A stretch of DNA of 64,000 nt, taken from Cannabis sativa. Lineage: Eukaryota; Streptophyta; Magnoliopsida; Rosales; Cannabaceae. The translations under genes and the position numbers were made by a program. Positions 60,426 to 64,000 of this stretch are shown here, one piece after another; position 1 is the first letter of the stretch; each line of letters starts with the position of its first letter. The notes beneath the pieces were generated by a model. That model worked only from the letters and a program-made list of their open reading frames with translations. It did not search any database and was not told where the DNA came from. The DNA is taken from contig NC_083609.1 in assembly GCF_029168945.1 (NCBI RefSeq), positions 20,767,501 through 20,831,500 on the forward strand, given 5' to 3'.

Positions 60426-60594
60426 CACATAAGCCAAAATACAAACTCCTGCAATTTTTCCATGATATGAATTAAATTAGTTTACGAAATTTTTCCATGA
60501 AAATATTTTTTTTTTCTTTTTGAAAATATTTTATTTGAATTCCTTGTGAAAAATTAAGCAATTTTTGTTTTTACAGAACTCAATTCCGATGAAA

Positions 60595-60915
60595 AACGAA
60601 GAAGTTATGAAGGTTTGAAAAATCGGGTGCATATGGTGTCGAGGTTGCCCCATTCGCACGCACAGACCTTCAGACAAGAAGGATCCACGAGCGCATGGGC
60701 TTCAGACAACTCACTGTCTGACCTCGTTCGCACCCTACTGTCCGCATGAGCATACCCTGCAGTGCCAAGATTTCTGGGCATCGTACCCTCCTCCCGCGCG
60801 CGTATGGGGCTGCTAGCAGCCTCTCGAGGGCTGCTCGTGCAGCCTCCTGAGCAGCACACGCACAAAGTCCGAATTTTGTGGGACCTTTCCCCAATTTCGG
60901 ATTTTTTGCAATTTT
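60595..60915. other. GC-rich island in the loop of the long inverted repeat
   Basis: About 320 bp rich in CG dinucleotides and small palindromes (GCTGCTAGCAGC, CCTCTCGAGG, CCCGCGCGCG), inside very AT-rich DNA. Two overlapping minus-strand frames (86 and 82 residues) exist only because stops are rare in GC-rich sequence. I recognise no protein. Confidence 0.75.
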
Positions 60916-61854
60916 CAAACCCTAATGTATAATTAAAATATTATTTTTATCATTTAATCCTAAATATCAATATTCTAAATTAATAATATTTATTTTTTTA
61001 ATAGATTATTATTATTTTTTGATATTTTTAGGTTTAAATTTAAAAAATTGATTATTTTTTTTTTAAATTATGGTCAGATTTAAAAATTTGCTAATTTCTT
61101 TAATATTTATATATTATTTATTTTGAAGGTTAGATATTTTAATATTATATATATTAAATTAAAGATATCATTATCTTTTTAATTTGAAATATTATATTAT
61201 AATCACCTTATATGATAAATTAAATAATTAATAAATTTGAAATTAACCTTGATATTTTTATAGATATTCTAACCATAATATTTTCAAATTCAAAAGTTTG
61301 TTATTTTGTTAAATATTTAATTGTTTATAAATTATAAGTTCAAAAATGATATTTCACTATTTTTTTTATATCATTTTACTTATAAGAAATTTATAAATTA
61401 TATTATAAATATTTAAATAACTTAGATATTTTTGTAGAAATTTGAATAATGCTTAATTTGGGATATTTTGACATATAATTAGGATCATTATTATTTATTT
61501 ATTATTTTATTCTTAAAATAATAATTATCTAACCACATCTATTTTAAAATTGGTTTATTTTATTATTTTAATTTAATTAAAATATAAGATTAGAAAATGA
61601 TATTGAAAATATTATTTTTGAAATCATTTATCTTATATGATATTTAATTTAATTTGATAAAATAATTCAAATAAACCTAGATATTTTAAATTAGTTTTTT
61701 TTTTGAATTTTAAATTTTGATGAGATTTTAAGGTTTGTTTTTTACAAAATTTTCAAAATTTTAATTGGTTAGTTTAAAATAATAATTTAATTATATTAAT
61801 ATCTTATCTCACATCTGTTACATGGACATTGTTTGTTTATTTATATTATTTATT

Positions 61855-62415
61855 CAAAACTTTTTTTAACAGACCTATTATTTATTTGATCTAAATTGCT
61901 ATGATTAACTTGTTGACAAATCCAATGATCTAATTTTAATCATAGTTCAATTGTCAATAGATCCTATAAATAATTTGTAACAGGTAAATTTTGTACTTCT
62001 TTCATCTGTGTAAACCTAGTAACATTATAGGGCCCATCCAAATTATTTGTCATGTGTGAGCCTATATGTTTGCTTTTGGGCTTAGATGGATATAGGAAGC
62101 CCATTTAAGTTTTAAGTAATTAAATGGACAAGGTTGCTAAAATAAAACTTTCACATAAGTAATTTTATTTAGGCCCAATTAGAATTGGGCTTATTCAATG
62201 AATAATAATTATTTATTTAATGGTTAAATTCCTCTCCTTTGGGCCTTTTGTGAGGCTTAGGGGGCCAATAGTAGTAGGTATGACATACTGAACCCAGCCC
62301 TCCCTCACATGAACCACCCCAATTGTGAAGGCCCATTTGTCTTATTTAAATAATTTTATTAGGTTAATTATATTAGTCTAACCTAATTTAAAATTAAATT
62401 AGCCACATAATTAGC
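61855..62415 (-). repeat. Right arm of the long inverted repeat
   Basis: Inverse of 59914-60425, but longer by an extra stretch near 62085-62135 (around GCCCATTTAAGTTTTAAGT). The two arms have drifted apart independently. Confidence 0.9.
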
Positions 62416-62554
62416 TTTAAAATATATCAAATTTATTTTTTCATTGAATATTTTAAAGTTAATTTTAGGAAAACGCTTAGTTAATTGAAATATATTCTAG
62501 ATAGTTAATTCTAGTGACTAGTTATATTTTCTAATATTTAATTAGGAAAATATT

Positions 62555-63395
62555 TTAAGTTGAAAATTAATTATTTATTTTAATTAATTTTGGACCAACT
62601 TAAATAAAGAAAATTTTCCTAGTATTAAATTAGAATTAATAATTAAGTTTCTTTAATACTTGATTATTTAATTCTTGTATTTAATACATTTAATTAAATT
62701 AAAAATTAAACATTTAAGTTGATTTCATTCTTGATACTTAAATATTATTATTTTCAGAATATTTAATTAAATAGAAAATTATTTTAAGTTGGAAATTTTA
62801 ATTTCAGAACAACTTAAATTTGAATAATTTTCAATATATATTTTAATAATCATTTTTTTAAATTAGAAATTGCATTTTTTATTTAAATGCAGAAAATTTG
62901 AATTTTTCTTGAAAAATAGATTAAAGTTGAAAATTATTTATTTTAATTTTAGACCAACTTAAATCATTATATTTTTCTTTTAAATGATTAATTAAAAATA
63001 AGTGCACTAAAATATATTATAATTAAAAGTAAATTAATTAGTCAATGAAAGTCTAGATAGTTATTATCTATTTGCTTGAAGTATTTTTCTAGTGATATTT
63101 AATTAAATAGAAAATTAATATTTAAGTTAATTTTCATTATGATACTTAAATATTTGAAATTTTCTTAAATATTTAATTAAATAGGAAAATTATATTTATG
63201 TTGAAAATTAATTTTTTAATTTTGGACCAACATAAAATTAGAATAATTTTTTCAGGATTTATTTTATTTTATTATATAGCATTTTCGAAAATTTTATTTT
63301 TTTAAATACATTAATTTTCGAAATGCAATATATATTTATAAAAAATTAAATTTGAGTTGTAAATTAATTTAAATTAATTTTGAGACAACTTAAAT
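62555..63395. repeat. Series of small hairpins (AAGTTG...CAACTT)
   Basis: Five stem-loops share a TTTAAGTTG / CAACTTAAA stem with an AATT-rich inner helix: about 62553-62604, 62783-62820, 62921-62964, 63194-63237 and 63347-63392. Two others have ATTTAAGT / ACTTAAAT stems (62709-62745, 63120-63155), each 74 bp before a hairpin of the first kind. The region is a diverged tandem repeat; no coding frame. Confidence 0.7.
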
Positions 63396-63837
63396 TGAAT
63401 AATTTTCTAAATATTTATTGAAAAATTATTACTCAGATGGAAATAATTCATTTTATTTTTCATATTCGTGTAAGTATAATTTTATAAATATTAAATTAAA
63501 ATTTATATTTAGAATTTTATTCTAAATTAGAAATTTTAATTAAATGAATATATATTTTAAAAATAAATTGATTAAAATAAACATTAGAAGAAAATACACT
63601 TTAAATAATGAGCTTTATTATTAGGACATTCGATCTCCATTGTTGGTGCTACATAGTTCTTGTTTTAGTGAGTAATCTTCCCTAATGGAAGAACGTTCAT
63701 TAGCAATTTCACGCCGTAGATCTCGAAAGATAAGTATTTTTGTAAGTGTTTTATTTTTAGTATGGATCACCCTAATGGTGGCGACTATTAGTAAGACTTA
63801 CAAAAGTATGAAACATTGGTAGAAGCTCATAAGATAG

Positions 63838-64000
63838 TGATAATTCTATGGTATAGAGTTATTTTTATGCTTTTAAACTAAAAGTATTGTGAGAAGAGTA
63901 GTGAAAATGTGTTTATTTGCTTAATTTTAATTAGTTTTAGTGTTATTTTCTATTTAGTAACCTAACTTTAAGTCTTGTAAATATTGATATTGTTGGGTGT
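63838..64000 (+). mobile_element. Start of a second copy of the 27671-29181 LTR-like element
   Basis: TGATAATTCTATGGTATAGA and the following 160 bp are the inverse of 29181-29015. Nested in the family-A interior and cut by the window edge. Confidence 0.8.

Larger units (their letters stand above)
57953..64000 (+). mobile_element. Family-A LTR element with non-coding interior (LARD-like), runs off right edge
   Basis: 5' LTR at 57953-59815, then a primer-binding-site-like stretch, then more than 4 kb with no gag or pol frame. LTR over 1.8 kb plus a long non-coding interior is the layout called a large retrotransposon derivative (LARD), which relies on proteins from another element. The 3' LTR is not reached. 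Another LTR-like element begins inside it at 63838. Five other family-A LTRs or fragments in the window show the family is abundant here. Confidence 0.8.

Noticed and set aside
60605..60918. Two overlapping minus-strand frames of 86 and 82 residues, Cys- and Arg-rich
   Set aside because: They arise from a GC-rich island where stops are rare; no homology or conserved motif recognised, and the frames overlap each other.

Overview
The window is eudicot nuclear DNA: AT-rich and repeat-dense, with LINE, Ty1/copia, Ty3/gypsy, CACTA and MITE-like elements and one intron-containing plant gene. The look of the repeats suggests Cannabaceae (Cannabis or hop), but that is an impression that cannot be proved from the sequence alone. 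No tRNA, rRNA, CRISPR or bacterial-type feature was seen.

Only one gene looks intact and host-like: a two-exon CFL1-type (CURLY FLAG LEAF 1) WW-domain gene on the minus strand at 20128-20894. It has an EAR-like LDLEL motif and a C-terminal four-cysteine knuckle. It lies in a fairly gene-like island (about 19-24 kb) between three copies of one small CACTA-like MITE. Its upstream region has three identical GCATTTAA boxes.

Layout. 1-3406: minus-strand L1-type LINE (ORF1, ORF2 with endonuclease and start of RT), broken by frameshifts and running off the left edge. 3407-6400: piece of LTR family A abutting a decayed minus-strand copia fragment, then a 96-bp CT microsatellite. 6660-8005: two small inverted-repeat elements. 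8790-11476: solo gypsy-like LTR (family F) with target duplication TAGGT. 12010-16615: LTR-A piece and a dead plus-strand LINE 3' half split by a solo LTR-A (target duplication TTATC). 16965-18756: non-autonomous CACTA element. 18793-22701: MITEs and the CFL1-like gene. 24370-25555: an odd GC-richer array of hairpins and inverted coding-like repeats.

26465-37811 is a retroelement nest five layers deep: gypsy LTR B, then LTR H element, then second LTR B, then solo LTR A, then solo LTR E. 40806-57714 is one gypsy element (Gypsy-2, minus strand, perfect 5-bp target duplication CTTAG) whose 3' LTR was hit by a second gypsy (Gypsy-1, 41766-49692). Both have dead polyproteins. Gypsy-2 itself sits in a decayed intron-containing coiled-coil gene fragment (39958-40805 plus 57720-57952). 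From 57953 to the right edge runs a family-A element with a 1.86-kb LTR, an initiator-Met-type primer binding site and a non-coding interior. That interior holds a roughly 500-bp long inverted repeat, a GC-rich island in its loop, and a series of small hairpins with compensatory changes.

The best candidates for something undescribed are this non-coding structured family-A interior, a slot in several LTR families that carries different GC-rich palindromes, and the 24.4-25.5 kb hairpin array. All coordinates and similarities were read by eye; element family names (LTR-A, B, C, E, F, H) are local labels used only here.
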